Part shown: piece after piece, positions 1 through 15,000 of the stretch
Layout: each line of letters opens with the position of its first letter
Position numbering within the stretch: the stretch's first letter is position 1
Assembly (NCBI GenBank): GCA_944989445.1
Contig: CALYLW010000014.1
Span: 1,358,978 to 1,422,977, forward strand
Direction of reading: 5' to 3'
Length of the DNA stretch: 64,000 nucleotides
DNA from: Ampullaceana balthica
Lineage: Eukaryota > Mollusca > Gastropoda > Lymnaeidae
Translations under genes and position numbers: made by a program
The notes under the pieces: model-generated
Database searches by the model: none
What the model was told of the DNA's origin: nothing
What the model saw: only the letters and a program-made list of their open reading frames with translations

Positions 1-3000
1 ACAAGAGGGACATAGAATTAGTTACACACTCTATAGGCTGACGGGGAGTCTTGTCAATCAGCTTTTCCACCAAGGGTATGAGGTTTACGACAATGGTGCT
101 CTCTGCAACATTGTTCAGGCCATACAGTACATCAATTGGCAGCAAGCTGTTCTTGATCAAGTCTGCATCTTCTTCTACATCAGCAACATAATTGTCTTCA
201 AACACTGCAGATGAGAATCAGAAATATTATTAATAGAACTGTAAAAAGTTATAAATAAATTAAATAATATAAAGTAAAAAATAGTTCATAAATTAGAATT
301 TAAAAAAATAAAATAAATAAACATTATTCTTTGTATTTATTTATTTGTTCTATTGAAAAGAAAAACTTCTAAAAGAAATGTTAAACATAATTTGATTGCA
401 AACAACTTTTCAATATCAAAATTAGAGCTAGGAGAACCAATTCAAAGTTGATTCAATTAAGGACTTTAAAAAATCAAATAAACAATGACTGTCGGTTGCT
501 AAATGTCAGGTTACGACCACAAATATGTAAGCTCCTACTTGCCTTGGGTCATATTGTCAGTAACCCAAGCCTCCACATTGTCATACAGCTTCTCTGTTCC
601 AATCATTTCAGCAAGGCTGTCTAAAAATAAGGCTGAAATCTCAGGATCTCGTTTGGTGTTGTTTTGAATAAGCTCAAGCAATTTAACTACCTGAAAGAAA
701 AGAGTAATGGTGAAATTATTGATATTGGTAATGAATGGGTTTGTCAACAGTTTTCCCTTGATGTGTAAACACAGGCCTATACAGTGATCATGCTCTTGGC
801 ATACCTTAAATATTCACCTTATATATAAATATATTGTGTAGGACGCAATAATCTTCTGTATAGAAGGAGCGTCTGTAACAGATAAGATATTTATATGCTA
901 TGGCTGCAGAAATTAACAATTAATCAATAGATTAATGGTTATAAATTTTAATCGATTAAAATTAATTTGATATATGATATATTAAAATTTAAGAAAATAA
1001 TACCGGCTGTCCACTTATTTCCCCATGCATATTTTTTCCTTTTTTTCTCTCTCTACGGAAAATAAATAAATTTCCATCATTAGAAATGAACAATGAACTA
1101 ACCTGTTTAAACTCTTCTTTCTGTAACTCGTTGTTTGTTCCATCGTTTGCAGCTAAGGCATGCACTATTGACAGTGCTCCAACTACACCCATGCGCTTGT
1201 ATCTGAAACATACAAATGAATGTAAGACATGAAAAAAAAACACACTATTTTAAATAACTGCTACAAGGTGCAGAAATATTTATACAAGTTAAACTTACTT
1301 TGGATTGCCACTTGTCAGTTGCTTACAAATTATTATATGGAGGTCATCCTGGTGAAACGTAAAAGAAAAATAAAAGAATAGTTTTGTCAGTGACTTTAAA
1401 AAAAAATTCAATCATGGGAGAATGTTAGGGATTCTCATTAGTTACATTTTTGTTAATGTGTTAACATAAACATATATTTAATAATTATGTATTGAAATCA
1501 CACACATAAATTTTGGATTAAAAAATCTCAAAGTAAGATTCCACACTTTAGAAAAGGATATACAAATTATGCAGACCATATAAAATCTATAACACAAATA
1601 TCAGAGGGTTGTTTACCTGTAGATAGCTGACCTCCTTAGTAGAATGAAAGGCCAACTTTGCCAAGAGTAAATAAACCTTTTTAATCTGAGTTACTGTCAA
1701 GTTGTTATGATCCAAACAGTCAAGGACTACCTGAGAAAAAGTTAATAATACATAGACAAAATTTATTCATTCAATGCTTAGTTTCTCTAAAGAAAAATTG
1801 ACTTTAAAAAATTCTGACAAAAATTATAAATACATTTTCAACAAGTTATGAAAGGCAAAGATTTAAACAATGTAAAAAATATTTCTATGACTCATTACTA
1901 TTTAAAAAGATATTAAAACTAAATTTCCTATTTTACTCATAACAAAATTACTTCATTTTTTTTTAACAAACCTTGACATGAGCAGCATAACAGGACATTG
2001 CCTGCAGTTGGTCTTTGACCAGATCAGACAGGGTGTCTAAGGATGCTTCTATTTCACCAACAACCCCACTGCCAATGTGTGTGATCAGACTCCCCACAAT
2101 TTCCTGAAAGTAAGTTTAAAATGACCACCTCACAGGGAAACTTAGAAATAACAAACACTTCGATGGAAGAAAAAGAGTCACTATTACAGGAATGGTGAAA
2201 TTTGAGGATTTACCGAGTGTTATAAATCATTAAGTGCTGGGTGAGTTAGGGCATATGCTAGGAACAGAATTAATTAATTAACTTTAGCTCTGTTGTGTCT
2301 AATAATAATTACCAGTAATAACACCTAGGATAATTGAAATTTTTTTCTTCTTCATTTTTGTATTCATTTCACAACTACTTGAGACATTTGTTAGGATAAC
2401 GTGTTGTCATTACCAAGCTGTTTTATATTAGTATGAAATTATTATTTTTATTAAGTACTAGCAGACCCGTCGTGCGTTGCAACGATCTCTTTAAAGATGA
2501 ATAAATTGAAAGAAACCAAAGATTGGTATGTTTTAAAAGAATTATGCCATAAACCTTCGGGGAAGTGAGAAAAAAAAGTCCAAGTTTAATAGCAAACTGT
2601 TACATAAATTTATAATTAAAAACTTACAAAAGGAAAAACGATATTAAGAGGCCCAGCCAAAAAATGAGTGATAATTTTATTTTTTTATTGCCATTGTACT
2701 CAAGCTAAATTTCTCAATATCGTGTAAAATTGAATGGGGAATTAAATTGTTACCGTGCAGTAAAAATGACATTTGGGGCCCCCAGCTCCGAGGGAATGGA
2801 CATTAGGAGTTCAGTGCCATATGATACTTTAATATAGGCTATCAAGTTGTTATGTACCAAGTTTGGTCAAGATCCATTCATTTTCCAAGCAGCTAAGCCC
2901 TAAACTAATTTTTATATAGCTCATATAAGAAAATATTCTCATTATGGGCCCCCGGCGCCCCATGTGTATTACATTTTGAAAAAAAATAGCCTATTTCCAT

Positions 3001-6000
3001 CCCTGGAGCGTACTCAAAAGTCTCCAAAAGTTTCATGGCGATCGGATGAATGGTTTAGTCAGCTATAACAGACATGCATACATACATACTTTGATTTTTA
3101 TATATATAGATATATAGATTAGCAAAAACAACATTAAGGGCCCCCGGGCCAAAATGGGTGCAAGAAATTAACTTTAAAATACCTGTTCAATTCAATTTGG
3201 ATCATGATAGATATATAAGTCAATGCTTTTCAAGATCGTGTAAAATCATAACGGGAATAAAGTATTTAACGCTTACAAAATAAAAGATGTTGGGCCCCCG
3301 GCCCCGAAGGAACGGACATTAGGAGTTCAATGCCCTATGGTACTTTAATATAGGCTATCAATTTGTTATGTACCAAGTTTGGTCAAGATTCGTTTCATTT
3401 TCCAAGCAGCTAAGCCTTAAACTAATTTTTATATAGCTCATATAAGAAAAAATTGTCATTATGGGCCCCCGGCGCCCCCTGAGTGTTACATTTTGAAAAA
3501 AAAAGTAGCCTATTTCCATCCTCGGAGTGTACTCAAAAGTCTCCAAAAGTTTCAGGGCGACCGAATGAATGGCATAGTCAGCTAACGGGAATAAAGTATT
3601 TAACGCTTACAAAAATAAAGATTTTGGGCCCCCGGCCCCGAAGGAACGGACATTAGGAGTTCAATGCCATATGATACTTTAATATAGGCTATCAAGTTGT
3701 TATGTACCAAGTTTGGTCAAGATCCATTCATTTTCCAAGCAGCTAAGCCCTAAACTAATTTTTATATAGCTCATATAAGAAAATATTCTCATTATGGGCC
3801 CCCGGCGCCCCATGAGTATTACATTTTGAAAAAAAAATAGCCTATTTCCATCCCTGGAGCGTACTCAAAAGTCTCCAAAAGTTTCATGGCGATCGGATGA
3901 ATGGTTTAGTCAGCTATAACAGACATGCATACATACATACTTTGATTTTTATATATATAGATATGTAGATTAGCAAAAACAACATTAAGGGCCCCCGGGC
4001 CAAATGGGTGCAAGAAATTAACTTTAAAATACCTGTTCAATTCAATTTGGATCATGATAGATATATAAGTCAATGCTTTTCAAGATCGTGTAAAATCATA
4101 ACGGGAATAAAGTATTTAACGCTTACAAAATAAAAGATGTTGGGCTCCCGGCCCCGAAGGAACGGACATTAGGAGTTCAATGCCCTATGGTACTTTAATA
4201 TAGGCTATCAATTTGTTATGTACCAAGTTTGGTCAAGATTCGTTTCATTTTCCAAGCAGCTAAGCCTTAAACTAATTTTTATATAGCTCATATAAGAAAA
4301 AATTGTCATTATGGGCCCCCGGCGCCCCCTGAGTGTTACATTTTGAAAAAAAAAGTAGCCTATTTCCATCCTCGGAGTGTACTCAAAAGTCTCCAAAAGT
4401 TTCAGGGCGACCGAATGAATAGCATAGTCAGCTAACGGGAATAAAGTATTTAACGCTTACAAAAATAAAGATTTTGGGCCCCCGGCCCCGAAGGAACGGA
4501 CATTAGGAGTTCAATGCCATATGATACTTTAATATAGGCTATCAAGTTGTTATGTACCAAGTTTGGTCAAGATCCATTCATTTTCCAAGCAGCTAAGCCC
4601 TAAACTAATTTTTATATAGCTCATATAAGAAAATATTCTCATTATGGGCCCCCGGCGCCCCATGAGTATTACATTTTGAAAAAAAAATAGCCTATTTCCA
4701 TCCCTGGAGCGTACTCAAAAGTCTCCAAAAGTTTCATGGCGATCGGATGAATGGTTTAGTCAGCTATAACAGACATGCATACATACATACTTTGATTTTT
4801 ATATATATAGATATAGATGGAGATTCTTAACAACCCTATGTACCTACATTTTAATTTTTTACCTGTTTGCAATAAGAATCGAATGCAGTGAAAGCAATTT
4901 TGTAGATAGCACAAGCTATGTAACATATTGAAGGTTCTGGCGAGCGAAGCAGTCCGCGGGCCAAGGACATGATGGCAGGGAAATAATCTCTAACAATCTG
5001 CAAGACAATTTTATCAATAGAAAGTGCACTAAATTAAGGTAAATGATAGAAGAGTACATGATAAGATAACTTACACATTTTTAAAACAAGACATGACATG
5101 GCAACCAACATATCTAACAAAGCATACAGCTGCTGAAGCATTACTCTTCAATAACCATCTAAATAACATTTTGTGAAGAATCGCATCCCCTGATGCAACC
5201 ATCACAACTTTATATGTGGAGCTCAAGCAGGGGATAACCAACAGACCAATTATATGGCTGACTCAGAGCTCACCCAACATAAAGACAGTTTTTCTGCTAA
5301 GTACCAGCATGTCAAAAGCATTTTAATTAAAATTATTTACTCCTTAGGTTCACGTTAAAAATTTTTTATTTTGAATTCCTTGAGTTGACTGGCACCGCGA
5401 AAGAGATGTAAACACGATGTCGCCAACAGACAAGGAGTGACGGGCCTTGAGATGCAATTTTTTTCTTCATTCTATTGTTTTTTAAAAACTAAGGAAAAAT
5501 ACATCACTACTGATAATGGACGGTTAACGAGTCCTCGAAAATGAACGGTCTTAACAACACTATATTATAATCTTATTATATGTTAAGGTGAAGTTATTGC
5601 ATTAAGTGGTGTGGTGTGTTACTACACACAGTGCTAAATAATATTATAATATTGTTACTACATACAGTGGTATATGATGTTATGGCATTTTGAAGTATGG
5701 TCTCAGTGATAAGTCCATTTCTTATCTTGTTTCTCATTAGGCTCTCTACAGCTTTCTTGTTGTTTAACCAGTGAAGAATTAGAAGAACAAAGATATCAAT
5801 GGGCTTGAAATTTGTTGCTGCATCCAGAGCCTAGGTTGAAAAGTTGAAACAAATGATAAGTACTTCATCTAATTATATATATACAATAATCAGTTGAATT
5901 AGCTATTTACATAGATTTAATTTTCTCTCGTATAGTTTAAAAAAATATAATTAAACTGATTGTATTAATCGACTTGCCATTGGTTTAAAGCAATAAATAC

Positions 6001-9000
6001 CATCTGGGAATGTTTAAGTATATTCTATCATCAAGACAAAGTTTATGGATAGCAATGATTTATTTTTGTACTAGTGAAATAACTGCAAAAAACAACTAAA
6101 TTAAGAAAATATTTTTGAGTGTGAATCGTCTTAATTTAAATCATCTTCATAATAAAATGAGGATGAGATTAAGGAATTGTAAATATGTAGCAAGGTTATT
6201 TTGTTTCCCTCTCTCTTTAGTTATTTTATTTTACCTTTAGCCAGGCCTCAGCAATAAATCTTTTAAATTGCATTCTGCCTTTGAGGGAATCTATAGTCAA
6301 CTTGATACTTGATTTAATCCTGTTATCATTAACAGTGATTATAGTTGAATATGGAAAAAAATGTTATAGTTACATACAAATTATTTAAGGCCTACAATGT
6401 CAAAAATATATTTGTTTTGTTCCTTTTCAGAAGTCTGAAGATTATTACATAGCACCCATTTTGTTAATTAACCAATAAATACTCTTTTAAATATAAAACA
6501 ATGGTGTAAGAATCAGATAGTTTCTATGTAACTAATGGTAATTTTACGCACAAGCACACTGCAATAATTCATATTGCCAATATACTAAGTAATCTGTTCT
6601 CACAACAGAATAAGGAAGTATTTTATAAAAGATTTAGAGTGTTATAGTTGGTTTCAGGGGGCTTTGGATATTGATAAATAACATACCAAAAGTAATAAAT
6701 AATGGGCTCCATCTTCTAACTTTTTTATGACATTTTAAAACGGTTAAAAGTAATAACAAGAAATTTGAGAAAACAGGATTTTAAGTTATAGCATTGCATC
6801 ATGCTGAACTTTATTGCTATAATGAGTATTTATGCATCAATAGAAGTTGCATTCATTCTCATATCTGTGATTTTTCCAACTATATTTTATTTCCACAAAA
6901 CTATGATTGCTCTAGTCGAGTGATACATTTAAAAAAAACCTTAATAAACAAATGAGGCTATTAATCATCTAATGATGCAAATCCTTTTTAGAGTTTAATA
7001 TGATGAACATGTCCTTAACTTTCTAAAAAATTTCCGTTAAAATGTAGCACTTACTTTTCTAGCTTTTCCTTTGGTAGTTTAGTTGATGTCGTGAAATCAA
7101 CACTGCCCCTAATTTCATTCACAACCTAAAACACAAGATTTACAAACTGGCTAATAAAATTTGTCCAAATAAGTTTTTATTTTTATAATTTGACATAATT
7201 AAAAGACCTCATTGACAGTACAGCACATTAACACAATTTCTTAAAGATAGTGTGAGAAATGTTTAGATTGACATAAACATTTTATAGATGATAAAAATAA
7301 ACTTTAATCTCACTTCCAGAGCTTCCTGTGCTGTGACTGATTCCAGCAAAAAGTTGATGACAATTGGAAGATCATTAATGCTAAATGACTTCAGAGAATC
7401 TAGAACTGAAGTGCGAATCTGTAAAATGAAGGTAATGAATTTAAATCATATAATTAGTTTTTAGATTTTGCGTAACATGGGGAAAAGAAAATTGTAGCAT
7501 GTGAGCATGGTTTTAAATTTAATGTAAATACCATGCTACATAGAGAAAAAAAAACAACAACAAAGTTTTATGACAGCTGAGAACTTAAATGTTAAGTTAA
7601 CCCTCCCAAAGCTTTCATATTTGATTAAAATCAATCATTCAATTAATTTTGTTAGACGCCTCATTAATTATACCTCAGTGACCAAATCTGATGAAATATT
7701 GAGATAGGTCAGGGCATCAATCACTGGGCAGGTGAGGTCTTTATTACCCATGAGTTCATCTCTGTAAAGATTAAGAAAGTGGATTTTTAAAAAAAAACAA
7801 ATCATGAGGTTTATATGAAAAACACAATGTCACTAAGTCCATTGAGATATTTGTAAAGATAAAAGTGAGTACTTGAGTTTACGAGCAACCTCTCCATGTT
7901 CAGAATCCTCCACAATGTCAGGTATGCAAGCCATAATTTCTATTTGGACATCCACTGAAGTGCTACTCAAAATCTCAAGAAGCTTTTTAGTCAGCTCCTG
8001 TCCAGGAAATTTCATTGACTTCAATTAAAAAAATTTAATTAAAGAGCATTCATTACATAAAAATAACAGATAAAATAGGGGATGAAGAAATGATTTTTCT
8101 CTTCAGGTTGTCAACAATGAATTGATTGATTCATCAAATTCTTTCAGTTAAACAAAAGAAAACTAACACATTAGGCTATGTTGGAATGAAATAATATAGA
8201 AATACTTTTAAATTACCTTTAATTTTTGGATTTCATTTTTAAATATGGATTTTTTAAAATAACCAGTACACTTTTTGTGAAAAAACTAGATTGCTTTGTT
8301 TTTAATATTCTTTTTGGAGTGCAAATACAATTCCCTTTTAAATTTAAATTGGTATGCAATTTTTTTTAAAGGGAAATTGAACAGAAACTTACTTTGCCAT
8401 CAACTATCCTATCTAAGAAGCGGAACTGGCTGAGCAGTAGTCTTGGAATGTAAATTTTTTGCCCATTGTTGAAGATGAAACTGAAAAATAAATAAAATAT
8501 TTTAGGACAGTATTAGATATACTATCAAATCAATACTTTGTTTAGAGAATGCCTTTTTAACATATTACTTCTGAAAAGTTTTAGAAATGTAGTGTAATAC
8601 AATTAAAATTTAATATAGATTTATTACGACTATACAGAACAAAAAAAAAGTTTTTTTAGCACATGGCAGCTTGCAGCTTTTCACTTTTAACTATGTTCAG
8701 TTTTAAAAATCAATGTTAGCTTTTGTTTTTGAACTTTTAACAAAGAAACTATAATTTATATCAGAAGTAATTGAGGACTACTGAATGATGCTAGTAAACT
8801 CAAAACAAAAACTCTCTGGTGAAGTATTGGTTGCCTAATTTATGTACATAAATATAAATACATTTTTAAGATTTGTTTCAAAATGCAATTTTAGAAATAA
8901 TTCGCAGTAAATATGTGAGTGTTTCAGAATTTTTGAGTTTCAGATTAGTTACTTACTCATCATCTCCTAAAAATTCAGGTAATTTTTCCAGCAGTAATGT

Positions 9001-12000
9001 CATAAAAGGCGACTGAAAAAAAAAGAACAATTTTTTTTAAAAACTAAGAGATTTATAAATTATTAAAAAATTACATAAACATAAAAACTATTTTAGCAAT
9101 AGAATAATTTTATACCTTATAATTAGGCCTGGTACTGATTAAAATAAATTTGTTCGCTTAATCGGGGAAAAAATTAATCGATTAATTTGGATTAGTTATA
9201 TTTTATAACACATATATAGATCCCATTAAGTCGCGATTCATTATTTCGCTAAATCGGTTACATCGCGGTAACTCTATGGCTCCAAAATTTGGTGACGTAA
9301 CACAGCTAATTCATTGTGCTATGCAAGAAATAAGGAAGAAAAACCTTTTTGTTTACGTAAGCACTGCTAAATAAATAATTATAATACAAGGGAAAAGTAT
9401 GTAAGTAACAAAAAATATAAATTATTAATAAATTGGAGAACAAAAATATTAGAAATATTTTATTAAATTTTCATTGATTAAATTAATTTTAATCGATTAA
9501 ATTTTTTAAAAATTAATAGATTAAATAATCGTTAATTTCCGCAGCCCTACTTATAATATTTACTTTTTCTCTCTATAAATAGTACTCAGAGATGATTAAA
9601 GTTAAAGAAAATTACTGATTGAGTATTCGAAAATGCAAAAAGAATTTTAAAAACATTAATAAAGAGAAAATTTTACATCTTAACTAATAATGTTAAAATG
9701 ATTGCACTTTACACATAAAAATTTGTTTGTATGCATTTATACGAATTTTTATTAACCTGTATGACATCAACACCAAGAAACAGCCGTACAACAGAATCAG
9801 GAATAGTAGCCTGCAAACTAAATAATAAAAATATATGATAAAATGATGTTATATTTGTATACTCTTTCTCCTATTACATCTTTCGGACTTGCTCTTCTAT
9901 GCTAAAATAATATTTACTTTATTCTATCCCCTCCAGTTATAATACTTAATCTTTATTTACTTGTATTTAGCCAAGTTCACAATGGCTCTGATGTTTGTAG
10001 AATCATTAAAATTTACCTAATTTGTGATATAACTTTAAGTTAAACTCACATCTCATTAACAAAGTCAGTTGATCATGCAGTTAATAAAAGGCTAATTGAT
10101 TCTTGATATTCATGATTTAAAGGGTAATTTTGTGCTTCAAAAAAATTATAATCTAGGTTAAATAGTCTTCACTCTCACAAATCTATATTACATAATAAGT
10201 TCCTTAATTGTTGGCTCTGAAGAATTATCACCTTCTGAATTCAAAGAGTAATGTTTTTGATGCTTTTTCAAGTTTCTATTTCAAATAAAAATAAATAAAT
10301 AAAAATTAAGGTGTAACTGCTGTCCATCCCCTTCATTTAAATATAACTATTTCCTTATATTTTGTTCACAGGCGATAAAACTGGGGCTTTATCCACTTAG
10401 TCAATTTATGCTCAAATGATTATCAAATGCTAAAAATTGTATATGTCTTTACCTTTCACATCCAGAAGATACAATGCATGGCATTAAACTTTTGTGAAGT
10501 CTGTCAATAATGATAAAAAATATATTTAACATACAAATAAATCCAAAATTTATCGTATAGTATTGTTAACAAATAACATTTAGACTTTATTTGTCTTCAA
10601 TAGTGTACAATAATTTTATGCTAGGTGATAGAGGACTGGATGATACTCAAAGCAAAATAATTTTAAAATTAAAATCATTTGCACCCCTTTTTTTGAGAAA
10701 ATAAAAATTTATCTAGCTATATAAAATTAAAACTAACACAACAGAATAATCAAAGTTGAATTTATAGCTGGCATTATTTTTAGGGGGGTTAATATAACAT
10801 TTATACGACCTTCTAAAATATATAAAGAGAAGCACGATTACTTGACTCAGTAATGTTTCTTTCCTTTTACTATTAAAACTCCACCTAATGCAACATAAAT
10901 AGTGAAAATATTAAGGGAAAAAGACTAACAAACCTTTTTGGTTCATCAATATATTCCCTAAAATCCTCCAGAAATTGTTCTATATTCTGAAAAATTTAAA
11001 AGAAGTATCTTTAATTGATTTTCAACACTTCCTAATTGGTGGATTGTTAGATCTGAAACAGAAATTCATGCAACATCAGCTTTAGGGGTTACATTTTTAA
11101 AAATTTGTTTACTGAATAACTACAGCAATAATTGTAAAAAGAAAAGAAAAGCACAGAATTGACCACACAAATAATTAAAGAAGATTTACCTCTAATAAAT
11201 AACCAGGAAGATTTTTTAGAGCAGTTTCCAATTGTTTTTGAAAGATTGCCTTTGAGACGCCTTGAAATGAAAAATTTAAAGTATTATTTTAAAACAAATT
11301 AACATAAATAAGGCTAGGAAAATTACGTAAACCCTGAATTAATGGCAGAGAATAATATTTTAAAATAACGTACTGGCATCCCTCCATCACAATAAAGTAG
11401 ACTTCGCAGGGATTTATTTTTAGAAGTTAAAGACTGGTTGGTTCCCTAGACAGCAAATGATCTCTCTCAATGCATCTGTATAACAAATGGGAACATAATG
11501 TGTGGAGGAGTTGCTGGAATTTTTTTCATATGAATGGCATACTGTCATTCAGCCTCCAGGACTTGTTTCCGGTATTTGAATTCAGAGTTTTACTTTGGTT
11601 CAATGAGTGCCTTCTACCCAAGGTGATGGGGATGTATTTTGAGTGTCTTCGCAAAAACTGAGAATTGAATTCCAGTTCTGAAGCTTTTAATTTACTTGAC
11701 TTAGACTTGTAAAACTAAAGTCATGAATCAATATCGAGCCTAGACCAGCCAGCATCAAAATTTATAATCAAATAATTAAACACATTTGAAACACAACTAC
11801 AACAAATGTCTGACAACATACAAAGCTAACATAAATTAAAGTAAACATGAAAATCAAAAGAAACTTAAGAAATTATAATATACAATGAGTCTCCAAAAGG
11901 ACGTCAATAAAAAATTTAAATTGCGTAGATACCTACTTATCTCATTGTCAGAGTCACCATTTTTCAAAATTAGTCCTGCCTTAGCTGTCAGCCGACACAA

Positions 12001-15000
12001 CAAATTGTTTTTCCCATATGAATCATCAGCTGTCTTTAACCTTTTTTCAATTGAAGATGCTGTGAATTACATTAAATTTCAGTGTATATTTAAAGCTTCA
12101 AAGGAATCACCAAGGAGGCTAAGAATGCCCGAATTCTTAGGTTATGCATATGACTTATTGTTTTTTAAAGCAGCACAATTTTTAAAATTCCACTAAGCCG
12201 AAATATAATCTTAACAGTACTCAGCATCTCTTACACCATCTTGAGTCTTAGACAGTTTTAGATATTTGAATTTTTAGCTTAAGTGTAAAAATTTATTTCT
12301 GGGGCTTTTAATGTTTTTGACTATTACTTGGATTTTTTATGTTGTATGAAACTTTGAGCATCATCAAATAAGAAGGCTGTCACAATTACAGCTCAGATGG
12401 CCAAATTTAGTGGAAAACAACCATATATAATAGTCAGGGATAAATGTGATGGTTTAAAAATTAATTTAACTATTACTTTATCAAGGGATCATAAATTTAT
12501 CAAGTTTCCTGACCATTTGACTCTTAATAGTTTAACATATTCCAATAGAAGTTTCTGTCTGGACATTGGTTACAAGGGTTAAGAAAATTAGACAGTTATT
12601 TACTGCTGAGCCTAAATAACTTGTCCTTTATCATAATAAAATTTCTGGAGATGATTTTTTCCAGTATACATTTGCACACAAAAATAATATCTATAGTCCT
12701 CAAGGTCTGGTATTCATGGAGCCTTCTAAATAAAATTAATATTTAAAATAACGGGTTGTCAGTCATCACCATCAATTAAGAAGAACCCAATCAGCACAAC
12801 ACTTGATATAACTCAAATGACAATTTCAATATATCTATGCTTCCTTTTACTTGACCACTATGCCTTCATATCAAAAGTACTATGAACCAACTGAGATCCT
12901 TTATTTTAACTGCGCTCAGTTTACTAACACCTGACTTAGGTAACGATTGAAAAGACCTGGCCTTTAACCTCTTTAAGAAATCCAGATACACTGTTCATCT
13001 CAACTTTCTTAATAATTGCATTCGCCTGTAATTAATACCCAAAGGCTTTACTAGCAATTTTAACCCGGCATCCGCTTCTTTTAATTCTAAGGATAAATCT
13101 AAACTTTTATCACTTGAGAGAAAAGTTGCTTTTCAACGCATGCGTCTTCTCGTATGCACTCACAAACGGTATATCGCTTATCTCAGCACCCAGATATACA
13201 GACTTGAAGACCGTTTGAGATCCAAGTTACGTGATAACCACTTGGCACTTAACTTCATTAGAGTCATTATCCACCAACTCAACCGGGATTTATATCTGTT
13301 TCTATCAACTAACAAAAAGAAGAAGCTTGGTAACCTTAAACCTTCTCAAGTTATACCTCAACAGACCACCACCAACCAGAATTTAGTAATTTGCATAACC
13401 CCGGATTTACCACTCTCAGAGAATGAAAGATCCCTTCTATGTAAGGGCAAAGGGTCTTAAATTCATTCTTCTTACACCATCTTGCGACAGTTTTCAACTA
13501 CAGAGCGATTCTCAGCGTTTTTTCCGCGCTCTCAGACTTCAGTTCCATTTTGCCGGGAAAAACAACACGCTTCCCGAGGATGAATTATTCCCATTCCAAA
13601 AACAAAGGAAATCTACTTGGACACCACCGCCTGGTCAATCCAAGGCTCTGGACTTATACATCAAAAGCACAGAGAACGAAATTAAAAACCATTTGTTACC
13701 TCGACTCCGTCAATCCAACCTTTCTAAAGTGGAGTCGAAAGCCTTGTCTCTATTGTGCAGCCGTAAAGACATTGTCATCAAACCGGCCGACAAAGGCGGA
13801 GCCGTCGTTGTATGGGATAAGGAGTTGTATATTAAAGAAGCTCAGAGACAACTGGGGTACACCCAGTTCTACCAACAAAGAACCACAGAACACATCATTA
13901 AAAACAACACAGTGGTTAAAAAGACCATGGATGAGTTGATAACAGAATGCGCTCTACCTCAATCAGTGTCCAGGATGCACATTTTTGACAGTGACCTGGG
14001 TAAGCCATCTTTTTATCTCCTTCCTAAAATTCACAAGGATGGTAACCCTGGTAGACCTATTGTCTCTGAATGTTGTCCAACAGAACACATTTCTGAATTC
14101 TTGGATGGTGTCTTCCAACCGATAGTGGCATCCCTTCCTACGTACATTAAGGACACCAACCATGCCTTATGGACATTCGACTCTCTGAGCATCAATCCAA
14201 ACGAAAAAGCACTATCTGTTCCTCCTTGATGTATGTTCCCTCTATACATCCATTCCCCACAACGATGGCCTTCTGGCTGTGCAATACTTTTTGGACAGAC
14301 AACCTCACCCCAATATACCTACACACGCCTTACTACGTTTTGGCGGAATTGGTCCTAACCCTCAACTCGTTTGAGTTCAATGGCCAGTTCTTTGAACAAA
14401 TCAGTGGGGTCGCCATGGGGACTAAAATGGGACCAAGCTATGCTTGCTTGTTCATGGGCCATTTCGAGCACAGAGTGGAACAAGAATACACTGGTCGCCT
14501 CCCCGAATTTTATAAGAGATACATTGATGACGGCATTGGGGTCACTCATATGGAGAGGAGTGAACTTGACACGTTCATCAACTTTGTTGATTCTTTCCAC
14601 CCCTCCATTAAGTTCACTCACACGATTTCCGAACTATCTGTTAATTTCCTGGACATTACTGTAACTCTCCAGAAAAACTGCCTCCTCACTTCGGCCTACT
14701 TCAAACCTACGGACAGCCACTCTTACCTACTCTATCCCTCGTCTCATCCCAAATCCTGTAAGGATTCTATTCCCTTTTCACAACTTCTTCGCCTCCGTAG
14801 GCTGTGTCAATCTAATGAGGACTTTTTGGAAAAGGCGTTGGAAATGGTGGAGTTTTTTAGACAAAGGTCTTACCCTGAAGCTATACTTCAATCTGCACTT
14901 CAGCGAGTTAAAAACTTCACTCGTGCCGACGCCTTTGTATCACGCTCCAGTGATAGTAATGAAAGGAGCAAATTGGTGCTCACATACCATCCCCACAACA

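Noticed and set aside
3358..4396. Identical 62-codon frames at 3,358-3,546 and 4,208-4,396
   Set aside because: Identity comes from the 850-bp duplication; no domain or start context supports a protein.
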